Program-made: the position numbers and the translations under genes
Notes under the pieces: model-generated
What the model was told of the DNA's origin: nothing
Databases searched by the model: none
Seen by the model: only the letters and a program-made list of their open reading frames with translations
Part shown: positions 24,113 to 36,795 of the stretch, in pieces
Layout: each line of letters opens with the position of its first letter
How positions within the stretch are numbered: the stretch's first letter is position 1
Source: Polyodon spathula
Lineage: Eukaryota; Chordata; Actinopteri; Acipenseriformes; Polyodontidae
Length of the DNA stretch: 64,000 bases
Direction: 5' to 3'
Assembly (NCBI RefSeq): GCF_017654505.1
Contig: NC_054539.1
Coordinates: forward strand, 69,569,256 to 69,633,255

Positions 24113-27100
24113 TCATGAACTGAATAGGATTAATACACATTAGACTACTGACAGTCACGGTGAAGCACAGAAGTCCGTGGCTGTGCAGACAGCCTCAGGC
24201 TTCCACACAGTCCTTCTGAGAAGACAAATATCCTTGTTTGGAATTTTTATTTTTAAATGCAGTTAGAAACCACATAACAGCTAGACTCTAACCTTTAAAA
24301 CCACAGGAATAAACTGTCAAAGTTATTATACAAGCCACATCATTCATCTTTCTGTCTGTGTCTCTTTCTCTCTTTCTACATATCAATTAAAGACTTCTGT
24401 CCTTTGCTTTGATTTACACGCATGCTGAATACAGTACAAAGGGGATTCGGAGATGGTGCATCAAGCACTGTACTGACTTGGTAACTGGAGGATGTTTTTA
24501 TTAATATTGACAAGGCTCTCAGATGAACATGTTTTATATTTTTACAGGCGCCACAAGCACATGGTGTTAATATAAATCCCCAAGATCTAAAGCACAGCCA
24601 CTGCAGAAAGGAACATTCGAAATGCTGAGTATCAGACTAGCATACTGCTTTACTGTGAAAGATTATAGAGAAGGACTTGCTATTAGACGTGTATGACAAA
24701 TAGTCATGCAGACTACTGTCCACTGATAACATACTGCAGATTGATATCACATACATACACATTTCCTCAACTGATTCTTCTGTGTGTATTGTACATTGAA
24801 CATATACTATGTTGGGTCCTTATGAAATGATGGGCGAGAATACAATTACAGACGATGGCCCTTACAGTGAGGAATCCCAATCAACACATGTGTTTTAAAA
24901 TCAGTAAGTTAAATAATAATAAAAAAAAAGTGTTTAAGGATCTGTCTCCATTGAATTAATTCTGTAGGCAAACCAGTAAGATTTAATTTAGGGTACAGCA
25001 TGAGGGTTTCAGTGGGATGAATCTTGGAATCCAGCAGTCCTGCTTCAGCAGCAGGCAAACTAATATTACACCTGTTTCAAAATGCACAACATTGTACTCT
25101 TGTTGAAAACTACAGTAACCCCTCTTTTCCAAATAAGTTGTTGTTGACCTGTTGGGGTTCCACAAATAATTCAGACCTTGTTTAAAATGTGTAGTTTGAG
25201 GAAATGCGTGTTGTCTTTGTCACAGTCCTGCTTACTCAACAAGAATTCAGGCTTGCTCACACTCCTTCTCAATCAGACACTGCAACAGCCATTCAAGAAA
25301 ACAACCCACTTTTCTTCTAATTACAGTAAAATAAACAAGGCTTGACATACAATCTTAAATGGTTGATAATTACTGTACAGAAATAAAAACACACCTACGC
25401 AAGCACGACAACCACAACTCTGCCAAGATTGTGCGATTCCAGAATGGCTCTTAACAACTGAGGCATCTTTGCTGAAATTTACTGCAGGGTCACACATTTT
25501 TTCATACATGACCCCTTGCTAACAGCATGAGAATATCTTTGTACTGTATAAATATGGGGGCGGGCAGCGAGAATTGAGACCCACTGCAATGTGTCTCAAT
25601 TTTAAATATGACACTTGATAGCTTTTTATGGGTCTTGGTTGATCTTCATGGGAAGAATATTGCTGTTTTTTTTTAGTAGATCTTGTGATGTGATAAGAAG
25701 TTCTATAACTCAGTCCATAAGATATATAGCAGTATTAAAATACGAGACAAACGATTTGATAAGAAGCTTTTATCAGCGTCTCCTGTGCTACAGGGGAAAG
25801 TATAACAAGTGACTAATCATTGCTAGGGCTTTGTTGTAGGCACAGATTATTTATTTAATAAATTACACCCCTGTGAAACAAAGAAGCAATTTCTGCAAAC
25901 TTTAGCTCAGGGGATGGCTGTGAGTATCATAATAAAGCTAGCGTACTGGAGCTAATTATAAAACTGAACTGTTGCCCTTATCTGATATGTGCCCTATTGA
26001 AAACGAAAAAAAGTTAAAATGAGTTTTAGCAGGCAGGAAAATTGTAGGAATTGATTTTTTTTTTTCCCATCACAGGTCTGTATACCCTTCGCTTGTCATG
26101 TATTATAAATACCCATGTATAAAAATACTTAAAAAACAAAACAAACAAAAAAAAAAAATGCCTGCTGTGCTTTGAACAACACATTCTGAATACTGAATAG
26201 TGTCAGGATCTCGGGCACCGTTAACTGTGAAAAACATAAAAGAACAAGATACAGCAGAAAGGGCAAGGCAGTGGTGGAGTTGATGCTGACAGGGAGGGGA
26301 TAAAGCATTGGTTTATGATACTTAATGTTATTTGCTTCATTTTTTATTGTACACCTTTTGGATGCAATTCTGATATGAATACATAAATGTAGCTGTTTTC
26401 AGATATTCAGAAATGGGAAACAAAATAAAAAAAATACAATCATGATGATCCCTCGATTTTTTTTTCTTTCACATTGAGGCATACCTGATCTTCTATTTAA
26501 GTAGGTCAGACTGACTGAGAACAGGTGTCAAATCGAATGTTTAACATCTATAAGTCAATAACAATTGGTAATAAATAGTAGTGCATTGTTTTCAGTCATG
26601 TATGCACATTACTCAAGTGATAAGGTGATAAGAACCATATTATCATATTGTCAGCGTTTATCATCTGGCAAAACTTTTTCATGTTGTCAGTAACTAACCT
26701 TCTTATTTCCATGCAACAGTTTTACATTCTCTAACACAGCTAGAAGCCTGACCAAAAAGGGATGTTATTAATAGGATTCATACAGGAGTGCCGGAGGTGG
26801 GGGGGAGAGAGGGGGGCGGTCGGGTGGCATGGCCCCCTCACTTTCTGACAAGAGAAACGTGCACAGTGGAAAAAAGGCACATACAATGTTGCAACACCCT
26901 CACCCGCAGACCTTGGACCATTGGGTTCACAGCTGCTGGTAAAATTTTAACCAGTACCAGTTAAGCATTATTAAAGTTGATGAATGTGTATAGTTCCTAG
27001 TCAGTGAACCACTGGGGAGTTTCCTCATTGCACAAGTTAATTAATTATTAGAATGTCATTCCAATGTTGCTGAACTCTCCTTAAGCAAACTGCAGTATTG

Positions 27101-27963
27101 TGCATGTTCTGTACTATAGTATGTACTAACATCCTTAGAATTACCTAATATTTAAATATTGAAGCAGAGACTTATAACATGTGTATGTTTTTGATAATCT
27201 TTTATTTTTATTTCCAGTTATGTATATGCCCTTCTAACCTGCTGTCTCGTTGAAAACTGATTTCACAGTGTGAGGAAGTCAGGCTTCCTTAAAAGCAGAA
27301 GCCTACCCATATATTATAAAATAGTTCTACCAAAATACCATAGATACTGCAATTACAAAGATCGAGGCAGCTTTTAAGATGAATGAAGCATTGTGAGGGA
27401 TACCACGCAACCCACCATAGAGTTTGTCAGTGTACACCCTTTTTAAATTCACCAATTATAATATAATTTTGGATGCGTGCCCTGAATTAGACTTTATCGT
27501 GGATCATGTGTATTCTCCCTGCATTTTGGTTTTATTAACATTCTACCTCTAATGGGATTTTTCCATATGAACGGGCGGCTCAGGGATTGCTCTTTTAAAA
27601 CTTTGCAGGCCTAATGCAAATAAAGGAGAGGGTCAGAAACCTGAGAAGCAAATCATTTATTAAGTCAGTTCACTGGTCAAATCATAGCCCCCGGAAGTGC
27701 TTTTACTTCTTAGATACACGACTCTTCAGTGACACACTAACTCTATCTTCCTGCTGCTCGCGTGAAACACCAAGCTCATGCTATTAATAAAAGGAAAGCC
27801 AACAGAACCTGCTCTAATGAATATTTGTTTTGCCAGACATTATTATTTGATTAAACATACTATTCAGTTCACAGCAAGCTGCCAACAGGTTTACATCTAG
27901 TTTGTCTTTCCTTGCGATAACGCAGTTATCTCCATATTGAGAAACACAGCAAGTTCAATTCAC
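24113..27963. other. No gene seen
   Basis: No coding region supported. A G-rich patch occurs near 26795-26835. An octamer site ATGCAAAT lies at 27614-27621 in a stretch that looks less AT-rich and could be regulatory. Several A and T runs are present. Confidence 0.4.
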
Positions 27964-27985
27964 AGTTTGGACCCCCTTACTACAA

Positions 27986-28417
27986 GTGTGCTGCTTTCCG
28001 GGAGCCTCGGTCAAGCACATCACTGAGAACGTGGACAGGCTCCTAGAACGAACAGGAGACGACCCGATAGTAGTCGTCCACATCGGTACAAACAACATTG
28101 GAAGAGACAGACCAAAATCCCTGCAAAACAAATTCAGAGAGCTAGGAAGGAAATTAAAAGAGAAAACCAAAACTGTGGTATTTTCTGGTATACTACCGGC
28201 ACCTTGCAAAGGACCATATGGACAGCTGGAAATAATTAATCAAAACGCATGGCTGAAGACATGATGCACACGGGAAGGCTTCACCTATCTTGATCATTGG
28301 ACCACATTCTACAACGAGGACTATCTATATAGACGGGATGGACTGCATTTAAATAACAAGGGAACCAGTCTACTCGGAGAAAAGATCCTCGAGCAGGTTC
28401 AGAAGCATTTAAACTAG
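27986..28417 (+). pseudogene. CR1 ORF1 relic, SGNH-esterase domain, C-terminal half
   Basis: The frame encodes CCFPGASVKHITENVD, then DDPIVVVHIGTNNIGRD with the GTNN block III of SGNH/GDSL hydrolases, and near the end RRDGLHLNNKG with the D-x-x-H catalytic block V. The stop is TAG at 28415-28417. An in-frame TGA at 28262-28264 interrupts it after WLKT. The block I GDS serine would lie upstream and is lost with the 5' truncation, so this copy cannot be an active esterase. ORF1 esterases of this type are known from CR1 LINEs, where they are thought to help form or move the RNP. No ATG is preserved; the first codons here are simply where homology begins. Confidence 0.8.
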
Positions 28418-28500
28418 AAAGGAAGGGGGGAGAAATCAACAAAAAAACAGAAGGGAGACCGCATCAAAACAAGAACAACAACTCAGGTAAGACAACCATT

Positions 28501-31262
28501 AAGTGTATTTATCTAAATGCTAGAAGTATCAGAAACAAAATTCTAGAACTTGAAGCTACTGCACTAACAGGTAACTATGATGTGATAGGTGTTACAGAAA
28601 CGTGGTTGTCTGAGAGTGATGGGGAAGAATATAATATTTGTGGGTATACACTGTATATGAAAGACAGGCAGGACAGAAGAGGAGGAGGGGTAGCGTTATA
28701 CATAAGAAACAGTCTTGAAGCCCAGGTGTTAAACCTGGACAAAGAAAATAAAACCGAATCAATATGGGTCAGAATAACGGACAAAAATTCAAAGGGCATA
28801 ATAATAGGAGCATGCTATAGACCGCCAGATTCAGACGGTGAGCAAAATAATCTGTTATACAATGACATTAGAAATGTGTGTAGCAAAGGAGAAGCCATAC
28901 TAATGGGGGATTTCAACTTCCCCCAAATAAAATGGGAAAACCCGGTGGGTAGCACGAAGGATGAAATAGAAATGGTGGAAACGACAAATGACTGCTTCCT
29001 AACACAATTTGTCAAGGCACCGACTAGAGGGGAGGCATGCCTTGATTTAGTCTTTTCAAATAACGAAGATAGAATAACTAAAACAGAGGTCAGAGAACCA
29101 CTGGCAAACTCAGACCACAACATGGTCTCATTTGAAGTGTTTTTTAAAACCCCAAAAGTAATGACTAAAGCTAAGGTTTACAATTTTAGAAAAGCAAACT
29201 ATGAAGGTATGAAACAGAGACTAACAGAAGTAGATTGGAGTAAAATAGAGAAAACACCCACAGAAGAAGGATGGTTGTTCTTCAAAAATGTAGTACTAGA
29301 GGCGCAAAACAATTACATCCCTAAAGTAGACAAATCTAAATGTAAAACTAAATTGCCAAAATGGTTTAATAGATCAATTAAAAAAAAATATTCAGCAAAA
29401 AAAGGCACTTTACAGAGCATTAAAAAAGGACCAAAAAGAAAGTACGCAGAAAGAGTACACAGAACTGCAAACGCAAGTCAAAAAGGAAGTTAGAAAGGCC
29501 AAGAGAGAAATAGAAATGAACATTGCTAAGAGAGCTAAAACCAATTCCAAAATGTTTTTTCCAATATTACAACAGCAAGAGAACATTCAAAGAGGAGATT
29601 AAATGTTTAAGAGATACAAATGGCAAAATCGTAGATGAAGAAAAAAAAATAGCAAATATATTAAATGATTACTTTTCACAAGTTTTTACAAAGGAAGATA
29701 CTGACAACATGCCCCACATGTCATCCAGTTCCTATCCAGTTTTAAATAACTTTAGCATAACTGAGGCAGAAGTGTTAAAGGGACTAGGAGCTCTTAAAAT
29801 AAACAAATCCCCTGGGCCGGATGAGATCCTCCCAGTAGTACTCAAAGAAATGAAAGAAGTAATTTACAAACCGCTAACCAAGATCATGCAGCAGTCTCTT
29901 GACACAGGGGTTGTACCGACAGACTGGAAAATTGCAAACGTAATACCGATCCACAAAAAGGGAAACAAAACTGAACCAGGTAACTACAGACCAGTAAGCC
30001 TGACTTCTATTATATGCAAACTTATGGAAACTATAATAAGATCCAAAATGGAAAATTACCTATATGGTAACAGGGTCCTGGGAGACAGTCAACATGATTT
30101 TAGGAAAGGGAGATCGGGTCTAACTAACTTGCTTGATTTTTTTGAGGATGCAACATCGATAATGGATAATTGCAAAGCATATGACATGGTTTATTTAGAT
30201 TTCCAGAAAGCTTTTGACAAAGTCCCGCACAAAAGATTAATTCTCAAACTGAACGCAGTTGGGATTCAAGGAAACACATGTACATGGATTAGGGAGTGGT
30301 TAACATGTAGAAAACAGAAAGTACTGATTAGAGGAAAATCCTCAGAATGGAGTGTGGTAACCAGCAGTGTACCACAGGGATCAGTATTAGGTCCTCTGCT
30401 ATTCCTAATCTACATTAATGATTTAGATTCTGGTATAGTACGCAAACTTGTTAAATTTGCAGACGACACAAAAGTAGGAGGAGTGGCAAACACTCTTGCA
30501 GCAGCAAAGGCCATTCAAAATGATCTAGACAAGATTCAGAACTGGGCAGACACATGGTAAATGACATTTAATAAAGAAAAGTGTAAGGTACTGCACGCAG
30601 GAAATAAAAATGTGCATCATAAATATCATATGGGAGATACTGAAATTGGAGAAGGAATCTATGAAAAAGACCTAGGAGTTTTTGTTGACTCAGAAATGTC
30701 TTCATCTAGACAAAGTGGGGAAGCTATAAAAAAGGCTAACAAGATGCTCGGATACATTGTGAAAAGTGTTGAATTTAAATCAAGGGAAGTAATGTTAAAA
30801 CTGTACAATGCACTAGTAAGACCTCATCTTGAATATTGTGTGCAGTTCTGGTCACCTCGCTATAAAAAAGATATTGCTGCTCTAGAAAGAGTGCAAAGAA
30901 GAGCGACCAGAATTATTCCGGGCTTAAAAGGCATGTCATATGCAGACAGGCTAAAATAATTGAATCTGTTCAGTCTTGAACAAAGAAGACTACGTGGCGA
31001 CCTAATTCAAGCATTCAAAATTCTAAAAGGTATTGACAGTGTCGACCCAAGGGACTTTTTCAGCCTGAAAAAAGAAACAAGGACCAGGGGTCACAAATGG
31101 AGTTTAGAAAAAGGGGCATTCAGAACAGAAAATAGGAGGCACTTTTTTACACAGAGAATTGTGGGGGTCTGGAATCAACTCCCCAGTAATGTTGTTGAAG
31201 CTGACACCCTGGGATCCTTCAAGAAGCTGCTTGATGAGATTCTGGGATCAATAAGCTACTAA
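28501..31262 (+). pseudogene. CR1 ORF2 relic, APE endonuclease plus reverse transcriptase
   Basis: Part one (to 29493) is an apurinic-type endonuclease with LNARSIRNK, VTETWLSES, ACYRPPDS, LMGDFNFPQ and ANSDHNMV, so all main catalytic blocks are present. The reverse transcriptase follows from about 29560: KSPGPDEILP, YRPVSLTS, VYLDFQKAFDKVPHKR (motif A), PQGSVLGPLLFLIYINDL (motif B) and VKFADDTK (catalytic FADD). Homology continues to WNQLPSNVVEADTLGS and ends at TAA, 31260-31262. Lesions: a frameshift in the A run near 29394-29405, another in the T run near 29552-29557, TAA at 30558-30560 (within WADTW-x-MTFN), and TAA at 30957-30959. The frame is open upstream into the end of ORF1 without an ATG, so the true start is unclear. 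Confidence 0.92.
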
Positions 31263-31336
31263 CAACCAAACGAGCAAGATGGGCCGAATGGCCTCCTGTC
31301 GTTTGTAAACTTTCTTATGTTCTTATGTTCTTAATG

Positions 31337-33200
31337 TCCTTCACTGCAATAATTGTAGACATCAACTTTGTTCACGTGGAGCAAGTACAGTCTAGACAAA
31401 AAACGCACTTGGGTACAGTACAGGATGTGCAGCAGTAGCCATTGAGGGTTAAATACCATCTTCATTTTAACCTAACCAGGTGCAAAAACCAGTAGTAAGC
31501 CTAACTGCCTGCAATTTGGCACCTGATAAGCTGAAAACGCCCTCCGCCTTAGTCACTAAATTTGGTATTTCCGTGCCAATCTGTGGCTAAAAAAAGAAAA
31601 CCCCAAAAAGAGTGATACTGACAGTTTAACCCTTTCCTTTCCTCATGACCCATAAAAAAAATGTTAACGTTATAGCTTTGTACAGTAAAACACTCACCTT
31701 ATGATTCAAAACAAATCAGCTTTCTCGTCAAAACCCTAGCTTTCTTTAAGTTGCCCTTTTTGTTAACTATGCTGGCAGTACTGTTTTTTTTTTTTTTTTT
31801 TTTTTCTCCACAGATGTCAGTACCACTATTGGATACATGGAGGGGGTCCATCCCCAAAAATGTAGACAGTTGACATGATTTTCTAGCAAAAGCAGGGAAA
31901 ATCATTTGGTGTTATTGTGTGTTGCTCCAAGCTGGCACAGACATCCAAAAAGTGGATTTTTTTTCTGGCACTGTGAGAACATTTGCATATTCAAACAAAA
32001 AAACAAAAAAAACCTCTGAGTTACTTAATTTTTGTAGGCATAATTTTGCTACAGCACAACAGCAACTAGAACTTAGAAAATGAATTTTTAGGACTTTTTA
32101 AATAATATTCATCCTTCTGCACACTGATTTTATTACTGGATTGTAATTTTCTTACATGCATCAAAATAGAATTACAAAATAGAACTGCATACAAAACATA
32201 TATTCAATTGTCAAACTTACTAATTGCATCTAAAATAACAATAAGCACTGGAAAAAGTACACATATATATTTTAAAAAGAGATAAATTAAGAAACCACAT
32301 CTTCTGAACCAGAAAAACTACAGTAAATTAAAAGCAGATGTCAACTGTTCTACTTAGATTGAGCTGACATATTATCGGTGGCTTCCTCTATTTCAATTCC
32401 ACAGGTTTTTTAGTGCCTTCTGCTGCAAACCCATTTTTTTTTTTTTTTTTTTTTTTAACAATTTATAACAATTATTGGTGATTGTTTTAGCTGACCAAAC
32501 ACTATATAAACAGAAAATGCATTTTGGTATTATTTAGTTTTAGTACTAGTGTTACATTTACCATTAAATGTATAACGCTGCTAAATAAATTGGGTGTGCA
32601 ACCCTATTTAAATGGAATTTTATACTGTTTGGAAAACAAATTAATGAGATACAATATTTGACAGAACTAGTTAGGGACCTGTTTTAAAAAAAAAAGCAGG
32701 TAAAAAGGGGTTCTTTTACCTACCTCTCAAGACTTCTCAGCAAGGTAGTTCTGAAAACCAGGGTCTCGTTTCCTGAATAAGACACACCTTCATTGGGAAT
32801 CACATTGACATAAGTTCAGTTTTTTTGTCATCCTCTTCAACAGTGTGTACTCAAGGTCTGTGAAGCTGTAATATTACAATCAGTTATCTCACTTAGGTTT
32901 ACAGATGCACATGCTAATTAATACAGTCATGTTAATAGCATTGGTTTGGGACACTACAGGTAGGTCACAGAAATGTTTATGTTTGCAAGGAGTTGCTAAA
33001 CGGTAAGTAATACAAAAAAAAGATGAAAAACTGCTGAGTAAAAATATAACTTGAATTTATATGATATTTGAGTACTTCAGTGCAATATTTACACTCTCCA
33101 ACAAGTAATAGCTCCCTTGCTTACTAAATATTTTGGAACTGCTCAAAAGGTAACCCTTTCCTATTCAAATTGATGCAAAAATGTGATGTTCACCATTGAA
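31337..33200. other. Spacer between inverted CR1 copies; no gene seen
   Basis: AT-rich sequence with T runs of 22 (31784-31805) and 23 (32434-32456). No coding region or other repeat end is recognised. Confidence 0.5.
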
Positions 33201-34914
33201 GTTTACAAACGAGAGGAGGTCATTCGGCCCATCTTGCTCGTTTGGTTGTTAGTAGCTTATTGATCCCAGAATTTCATCAAGCAGCTTCTTGAAGGATCCC
33301 AGGGTGTCAGCTTCAACAACATTACTGGGAAGTTGGTTCCAGACCCTCACAATTCTCTCTGTAAAAAAGTGCCTCCTATTTTCTATTCTGAATGCCCCTT
33401 TGTCTAATCTCCATTTGTGACCCCTGGTCCTTGTTTCTTTTTTAATTCGAAAAAGTCCCTTGGGTTGACATTGTCAATACCTTTTTGAATTTTCAATGTT
33501 TGAATCAGATCGCAGCGTAGTCTTCTATGTTCAAGACTGAAGAGATTCATATCTTTTAACCTGTCTGCATAGAACATGTCTTTTAAACCCGAAATAATCC
33601 TGGTTTCTCTTCTTTTCACTCTGACCAGAAATGAACACAATATTCAAGATATTAATACTAATGCATTGTACAGTTTTAACATTATTTCCCTTGATTTAAA
33701 TTCAACACTTTTCACAATGTATCCGAGCATCTTGTTGGCCTTTTTTATTGCTTCCCCACATTGTCTAGATGAAGACATTTCTGAGTCAATATAAACTCCT
33801 AGGTTTTTTTTCATAGATTCCTTCTCCAATTTCAGTATCTCCCATATGATATTTATAATGCACATTTTTATTGCCTGTGTGCTGTACCTTACACTTTTCT
33901 CTATTAAATGTCATTTACCATGTGTCTGCCCAGTTCTGAATACTGTCTAGATCATTTTGAATTACCTTTGAGCTACAACAATGTTTGCCACTCCTCCTAT
34001 TTTTGTGTCATTTGCAAAATTATCAAGTTCCTTACTACACCAGAATCTAAGTCATTAATGTAGATTAGGAATAGCAGAAGATCTAATACTAATCCCTGTG
34101 GTACACCGCTGGTTACCTTGCTTCATTTTGAGGTTTCTCCTCTAATCAGTACTTTTTGTTTTCTACATGTTAACCACTCCCTAATCCATATACATGCATT
34201 TCCCTGAATCCCTACTGCGTTCAGTTTGAGATCCTTAATCTTTTAATCGAGACTTTGTCAAAAGCTTTCTGGAAATCTAAATAAACCATGTCATTTGCTT
34301 TGCAATTATCCATTATCAATGTTGCATCATCAAAAAAATCAAGCAGGTTAGTTAGACATGATCTCCCTTTCCTAAAACCATGTGGACTGTCTCCCAGGAT
34401 ACTGTTACCATATAGGTAATTTTTCATTTTGGATCTTATTATAGTTTCCATAAGTTTCCACATAATAGAAGTCAGGCTTATTGGTCTGTAGTTACCTGGT
34501 TCGGTTGTGTCTCCCTCTTTGTGGATCGTTATTACATTTGCAATTTTCCAGTCTGTTGGTACAACCTCTGTGTCAAGCGACTGTTGCATGATCTTGGTTG
34601 GTGGTTTGTAAATAACTTCTTTCATTTCTTTGAGTACTATTGGGAGGATCTCATCCGGCCCAGGGGATTTGTTTATTTTAAGAGCTCCTAATCCCTTTAA
34701 TATTTCTGGCTCTGTTATGCTAAAGTTATTTAAAACTGGATAGGAACTGGTTGACATGTGGGGCATGTTGTCCGTATCCTCCTTTGTAAAAAATTGTGAA
34801 AAGTAATCATTTACTATATTTGCTATTTTTTTTCTTCTTCTATGATTTTGCCATTTGTATCTCTTAGACATTTAATCTCATATTTGAATGTTCTCTTGCT
34901 GTTGTAACATTGAA
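33201..34914 (-). pseudogene. CR1-clade LINE, 5'-truncated, minus strand
   Basis: On the minus strand the copy runs from the reverse transcriptase start (SKRYKWQNH at 34871 downwards) through NKSPGPDEILPIVLKEM, VYLDFQKAFDKV and the finger/thumb region to DRLKDMNLFSLEHRRLRCDL. It ends in the 3' UTR GATGGGCCGAATGACCTCCT at 33201-33230. It is more decayed than the plus-strand copy: multiple frameshifts, a catalytic box changed from FADD to FANDT, a changed PQG block, and about 36 bp lost near 33630. It lacks the endonuclease and ORF1. The terminal TTCTTATG octamers are not preserved. Confidence 0.9.
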
Positions 34915-36019
34915 GAAACCCACTTATGGTAAAGTTAATAAAAAAATAAAAAAATAAAAAATAATGCCCCACCCTAGACATCTGCATTTAGTCCTCTATC
35001 CCAATAATTGTGAAATTAGTCTGTGAAACCTTGCAGCAAGTCTGCACTAAACAGTGTTGTGGCTCCTCTTACATTGTTAGGGAAAGAGCCCTCAAAAAAG
35101 TGAAATCAGCACATGGGCTGCTGACAGGATTCTACCAGACGATCGTTTTTGCAAAGGAGCCCCAGAACAGGGTGCAGGAACAATGAATCCCTCCCTCATA
35201 CTTTGGCTGGGATTTTCCAGAACAAGTCGCAAATCTGAGTGAATGTTGACCAGGAGTCTTATAATGTCTCTCCTGTTATGCATAGACATACTCATTGAAA
35301 AGAAAGGAAAACAGAAAAGAAAAACATAGCATAGTAAATCAATTGACATGGAATATTTTTGGGTTCAGTAGATAAGAGGACAGTTAACAGGAATTTTAGA
35401 GTTTTACAAAACACACAACTAAAACCCTTCTGAATAAGGCCTGCCCCAACTCTTAAATACATTTGTGAAATAGAATCTGTTTTAAATGAATTTACAACTA
35501 GAAAATGCAAATATGCCAGGTGCAGCAGCTGCTCTTTGGAGTTTTCATTAATTTGACCTCAGTCTCTTTCTAACTTTATTTATTCCTTAGCTCGGTAGAA
35601 AAACATCATGTGTGCAGGAGCTGTCACAATGCCACAGTTAATATACAGCTGCATGTTTTTTTAATATAATCAGATAAGGCCTTTCTTACAGGGAGTGCCA
35701 GTTGACTTTGGGGCAGATTCCATGGAAAACAAAAAATAAGTCTCACCTTTTTCTCATGCTACTTTGGTAGTACTTTCAGGTAGTGTGGGTTTCCAGGTAG
35801 TTTTCTTTTAGCCAGAGAAATTCTCTTTCCAAATGCAAATAACCCTATTCATCTGAAAATACAGGAGGGTGCATTTAAATGTTTCTGTCTGATTTCCAAT
35901 TTGGCCTCTCATATAGTTTTCTTAAACTAGTTTTCCACAAAGTTTTTAGGGTGTGCTAAAGCACTGAAAGTGCTGCCCTCCTCATTAGGGCTGCCAAACA
36001 TTTTATTAACAAAAGTCAA
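34915..36019. other. No gene seen
   Basis: AT-rich sequence with AAAAAATAAAAAATA-type simple repeat at about 34938-34963. No supported coding region. Confidence 0.5.

Positions 36020-36047
<28 letters not shown>
36020..36047 (+). repeat. Poly-C tract (28 C)
   Basis: Twenty-eight consecutive C residues followed by TCC and an A-rich stretch. The minus-strand open frame with a glycine run is an artefact of this tract. Confidence 0.9.
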
Positions 36048-36050
<3 letters not shown>

Positions 36051-36178
36051 AAAAAAAAAACCAAACAAACAAAAAAAAAACACAACAGATACAGCAGTAC
36101 AAATACTAATAAAAAAAACAGCATTCCATAGAAAGCTCTGTATACTATCCTCATATTATTTACCAAACATTTTTAATG

Positions 36179-36179
36179 C

Positions 36180-36212
<33 letters not shown>

Positions 36213-36290
36213 GTCATTTAGCAGACGCTTTTACCCAAAGCAATTCACAGAGACTAGGGGGTGAACTATACATCAATAACTGCAGCTGCA
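36179..36290 (-). repeat. SINE / L2-type 3' end, minus strand
   Basis: On the minus strand: ACTGCAGCTGCAGTTATTGA, CTAGTCTCTGTGAATTGCTT, then TGGGTAAAAGCGTCTGCTAA with ATGACTAATAATAATAA as the simple tail. Same subtype as 4795-4930. Confidence 0.65.
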
Positions 36291-36740
36291 GTCAGTTAGA
36301 ATAAGACTTTGGTTTTATGTTTCATCAAAAAGATTAAGCCCAGACCAAGGCCTAGGCCTAGGCAAACTTAGTTTAGGGTAGTGGAAAAAAAAAAATGAAA
36401 ATGAAAGCAAGGAATCTGCATGATGTCATGTGCGAAGCACCCGGGGCGTTTAGCACCATGGTAACTGATTTGGATTGAAGAATCTTATCCAAACATGCTC
36501 TTTGGCATGGTATGGATGGAGATATACAGAAACTAGCTTTACGACTGACTTACGTCATCCACAATGGAGACACGAAGTTTCAAGAAGTAAACCAGTAGGC
36601 AGGCATCAATTTTCGCTGTCTGAACAAGAATTTGCTAAGTTAATAATTTAAGCCTTTGGGGATTTATGGTATTTTTTACAGTAAATACCAATGTTAATAA
36701 AATATGTTCAATTCCGATCTCTGCAGTCCCGAATCCATCG

Positions 36741-36742
<2 letters not shown>

Positions 36743-36794
<52 letters not shown>
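36743..36794 (+). repeat. (ATA)n microsatellite
   Basis: About 52 bp of AAT triplets without an adjoining L2-type tail. Confidence 0.95.

Positions 36795-36795
<1 letters not shown>

Larger units (their letters stand above)
27964..31336 (+). mobile_element. CR1-clade non-LTR retrotransposon, 5'-truncated and dead
   Basis: This 3.4-kb LINE keeps the C-terminal half of ORF1 (esterase), nearly all of ORF2 (endonuclease plus reverse transcriptase), and a short 3' UTR with the word GATGGGCCGAATGGCCTCCT. It ends in tandem TTCTTATG octamers (31312-31336), the microsatellite-like 3' end typical of CR1 LINEs, with no poly-A. The 5' part, including the 5' UTR and start of ORF1, is absent, as is usual for target-primed reverse transcription that stops early. 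A second copy lies inverted at 33201-34914. Lesions are listed under the ORFs. Confidence 0.93.

Noticed and set aside
26780..26840. G-rich patch GCCGGAGGTGGGGGGGAGAG as a promoter or transposon end
   Set aside because: No partner terminus, CpG clustering or motif supports either view.
27955..28209. Minus-strand open frame over CR1 ORF1
   Set aside because: Antisense shadow of the esterase coding relic.
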